Below are positions 62,115 through 64,000 of a stretch of DNA of 64,000 nt, piece by piece. Where the stretch lies: NCBI GenBank assembly GCA_934435205.1, contig CAKSAK010000004.1, positions 1 through 64,000 of the forward strand, in the 5' to 3' direction. A program made the position numbers and the translations under genes. Under the pieces are notes generated by a model. That model ran no database searches. It saw only the letters and a program-made list of their open reading frames with translations, and had not been told where the DNA came from. Each line of letters opens with the position of its first letter. The first letter of the stretch is position 1. This stretch comes from an uncultured Ruminococcus sp. Its GTDB lineage: Bacteria > Bacillota > Clostridia > Oscillospirales > Ruminococcaceae.

Positions 62115-62217
62115 TTGACATTTAACATTGCATATGCTACACTATTATTGAAGCAGAGAATTGTATTTAACGAGGGCAATTGGAGCCCAATGTCTTTATA
62201 TAATTCTTCTGCTTTTT
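62115..62217 (+). ncRNA. Tandem copy 4 of the dumbbell RNA element
   Basis: Promoter TTGACA (62115-62120), 17 nt, TACACT (62138-62143). The outer stem AAGCAGAGAATTGTAT pairs with ATATAATTCTTCTGCTT, different in sequence from copies 1-3 yet paired. Apical hairpin GGGC-AATTGGA-GCCC, ending TTTTT. Confidence 0.65.
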
Positions 62218-62258
62218 CTATATTTGCAGTAGCCTTAAATTATAATTTTAATAATCAT

Positions 62259-62300
62259 AAGCTCCGTATTTGACACAACCGAATACGGAGCTTTGTTTTT
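62259..62300. terminator. Strong terminator after the RNA array and after the 238-aa gene
   Basis: AAGCTCCGTATT (62259-62270) pairs exactly with AATACGGAGCTT (62282-62293), followed on the plus strand by TGTTTTTT. It separates the RNA array from the minus-strand gene ending at 62317. Confidence 0.75.
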
Positions 62301-62316
62301 TCTGCGTTCTAATTTG

Positions 62317-63033
62317 TCATTTTTTCTCCCTCTCTGGCTGCTGTAACTCTTGTTGCTTTTGATGATTTAATTGACGTATGCGTTCAGTTTCATAGCGCAG
62401 CTTTGATATGCTGAATGGACTGGTACGTTTATTTTCTTGTGCGATAGCTTCACGCTGCTGACGAAATATCTCACGCTCAACCGCTGCGGCGTTATCAAGC
62501 TGCTGCTCTTGTTCGTGAATAGTCTTTCTTGTCTGAGGGGTGTTATTGCTCAACTCTTGCTGCATTTGAGATTTTTCAAGTTCTGCTTTTGCAGCAAAGC
62601 CAAGCTCTGACACTTTACTGAGCTCGGTCTGTATCGTTGCTCTGTCGCAAAACCAATAATCAATATATGTATGTGTCAGAAGCATTCTTAACTCTGCTGG
62701 GCGGCTTTGTAGTGCAGATGTTGACAGGCTCATAATGTCTGCGATCTCCGGCAATAGTGAATTCATAGCGGTTATATCTTCATCGCCATATGTGTTTGAA
62801 CGTGTGCGCTCGATAAAATCGGCGGTATCGCTGTTTCCTTTTTTCAAAATGTCCTGAACTTTGGTTTCGTCAGCACTAGAATAAGCTAGTGTGAGTTTTT
62901 CATCATTGTACTTAGCGGAATACTTTATACTTGACTGTATCAGTCCATTGATCAAGCTCGCTGCGTGTTTAGTGTTCAATGTTTGAAATCGCATATCAGG
63001 TATTTCTTTAATATCACAGCCGCTGTTTGTCAT
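62317..63033 (-). CDS. Hypothetical conjugative-element protein, Gln-rich C-terminus
   Basis: The 238-aa protein has an N-terminal part with MRFQTLNTKHAASLINGLIQSSIKYSAKYND, resembling the small alpha-beta modules in the giant neighbours. A central helical region (SLLPEIADIMSLSTSALQSRPAELRML) leads to a Gln/Glu-rich coiled C-terminus. It lies 5 nt after the topoisomerase gene, in the same operon. The function is unknown. Confidence 0.65.
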   Translation of the reverse strand: MTNSGCDIKEIPDMRFQTLNTKHAASLINGLIQSSIKYSAKYNDEKLTLAYSSADETKVQDILKKGNSDTADFIERTRSNTYGDEDITAMNSLLPEIADIMSLSTSALQSRPAELRMLLTHTYIDYWFCDRATIQTELSKVSELGFAAKAELEKSQMQQELSNNTPQTRKTIHEQEQQLDNAAAVEREIFRQQREAIAQENKRTSPFSISKLRYETERIRQLNHQKQQELQQPEREKK

Positions 63034-63038
63034 TAGCG

Positions 63039-64000
63039 TTATCCTTTCTTAGTTTTCCATTGATAGTACACCCTGCCGTTATAGCTGTTTTCCACTACTT
63101 CGGGTAATACTATAGTTTTTTTGCCGTTTGATGTGTAGGAAATCTGCTTGTCAGATAGCAGATTTTTAAGCTGAGTATCTGTCAGTTCTTTGCCATATAC
63201 CTTTGCAACATTCATCCCACACTTTCCGGAACAGTAATAACCGAACTTGCCTTTTTTTATTTCTTTGCCACATTTCGGGCATTTTCCAAGGGCTTCCCTT
63301 TGACCGTTGCCGAAAGAAATGCTGCTGTCAGCTGTGCTGTATTTTGAGCAGAGTTCCTTGACAAACTCATTGATCTCACTCATAAAGGTGTTGGCGGCAT
63401 ATTCTCCACGTTCGATCTGTTGTAGCTGCTGCTCCCAATCAACCGTAAGCTTAGGCGATTTTACTTCGTCTGGCACTACGTTAATAAGGTTAACGCCCTT
63501 TTCCGTTGCAGATATTTGCTTTCCTTTACGTTCAGCATAGCCGTGTTTTACAAGCCCCTCTATCGTGCCAGCACGAGTTGCAGGCGTTCCAAGTCCCTTT
63601 TTCTCTGTATCATCGTCATAATCTTCCTGCCCTGCGTGTTCCATAGCAGAAAGAAGCGTATCTTCTGTATATGTCTTAGGAGGGCTTGTCCAATGCTCAG
63701 CTTTCTCAGCAGATACATTTTCAAAGGTCTGACCTTCTGATATAGGCGGCAAAGACTTTGTGTCGTTCTTTTCATCATCGGTGTTTTTGTTTTTTAGTGC
63801 AGCTTTGACCTTATCATCAATTGATTTCCAACCATTCTCGATAACGCTTTTGCCACTTGCGTTAAAGTCAGAATTCTCACAGCTTATTCTTACTTTAACG
63901 GCTTCATATTTATGAGGCTCAGCGGTCGCCGTTATGAGCTTTGCTGATATGAGTTTTAATATGTTTTTCTGTCCTTCGGGGAGTGCTGTAAGATCATAAG
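63039..64000 (-). CDS. topB: DNA topoisomerase III, C-terminal part (5' end outside window)
   Basis: The open frame continues through the right edge of the window. Visible are the end of the type IA core (YTEDTLLSAMEHAG, LGTPATRAGTIEGLVKHGYAERKGKQISATEKG, DWEQQLQQIERGEY) and a four-Cys zinc motif GKCPKCGKEIKKGKFGYYC. The element-type TopB ends with a domain TDTQLKNLLSDKQISYTSNGK. The active-site Tyr lies beyond the window. TopB genes of this kind are standard in Tn1549-like conjugative elements. Confidence 0.88.
   Translation of the reverse strand, partial: YDLTALPEGQKNILKLISAKLITATAEPHKYEAVKVRISCENSDFNASGKSVIENGWKSIDDKVKAALKNKNTDDEKNDTKSLPPISEGQTFENVSAEKAEHWTSPPKTYTEDTLLSAMEHAGQEDYDDDTEKKGLGTPATRAGTIEGLVKHGYAERKGKQISATEKGVNLINVVPDEVKSPKLTVDWEQQLQQIERGEYAANTFMSEINEFVKELCSKYSTADSSISFGNGQREALGKCPKCGKEIKKGKFGYYCSGKCGMNVAKVYGKELTDTQLKNLLSDKQISYTSNGKKTIVLPEVVENSYNGRVYYQWKTKKG

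Noticed and set aside
61769..62217. Array as remains of a protein-coding tail only
   Set aside because: Minus-strand translation does resemble the MuF-C domain tail, but there are stops in copy 3, shifts between units and no starts, while promoter spacing and base pairing are kept in all copies. It is kept as a possible origin, not as the full explanation.

Overview
The window looks like a chromosomal segment of a spore-forming, low-to-moderate GC gut Clostridia (Ruminococcus/Oscillospiraceae-like). The grounds are an alpha/beta-type small acid-soluble spore protein, strong AGGAGG-type ribosome binding sites, BspA-like leucine-rich repeats, a papain-type secreted protease with bacterial repeat domains, and a large conjugative-type element. 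Family names rest on reading translated sequence; no database search was run.

Layout. (1) 1-9.8 kb, chromosomal: a partial secreted BspA-like LRR protein, SASP, an ADP-ribosylglycohydrolase/GIY-YIG pair, a DUF3592 membrane protein, a large secreted C1 protease, an O-acetyltransferase and a small membrane protein. (2) 9.85-31.1 kb, one long plus-strand surface-polysaccharide operon behind a TTGACT-17-TAAAAT promoter. It holds an aminotransferase, a phosphoglycosyl transferase fused to a GT4, acetyltransferases, a CDP-glycerol pathway (cytidylyltransferase plus CDP-alcohol transferase), glycosyltransferases, an EpsG-like polymerase, a pyruvyltransferase-like enzyme, a MenD-like ThDP enzyme with an SDR, a flippase, the capE/capG/capF set for UDP-L-FucNAc, a Nudix enzyme, glmS and a VanZ protein. 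The middle (about 12-24.4 kb) is visibly more AT-rich than its flanks, as in a swapped serotype cassette. (3) 31.1-32.5 kb: tRNA-Gly(CCC), then a circularly permuted polymorphic-toxin cassette (HINT C-half + ADP-ribosyltransferase-like toxin, immunity gene, HINT N-half) bounded by a 12-bp repeat and abutting a tyrosine recombinase.

(4) 32.5-64 kb, integrative/mobilizable element: tyrosine recombinase with a highly structured leader, about 2 kb of AT-rich non-coding DNA containing four tandem long repeats, a large serine recombinase, a sigma-like regulator, an oriT-like region, MobC and MOBP-type relaxase. Then comes a plus-strand maintenance operon (SSB, ParA with an ATT start, ParB, VapD-like and unknown proteins) controlled by divergent promoters with palindromic operators. 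A minus-strand defence block follows (PARIS-like AriA/AriB and a Schlafen AlbA_2 protein). Last are giant minus-strand genes (2460-aa methylase/helicase, 720-aa MuF-C-like protein, 238-aa protein, topoisomerase III running off the window).

The most striking signal is a small-RNA-like element present six times. Four copies lie in tandem (about 115-nt period) between 61.77 and 62.22 kb, and two are nested antisense inside the two giant genes. Each copy has a perfect TTGACA, a 17-nt spacer and a TATAAT-like box. Each is followed by a roughly 70-nt dumbbell RNA whose stems show compensatory changes and which ends in a U-run. In at least one copy the reading frame on the other strand is broken while promoter and hairpin are kept.
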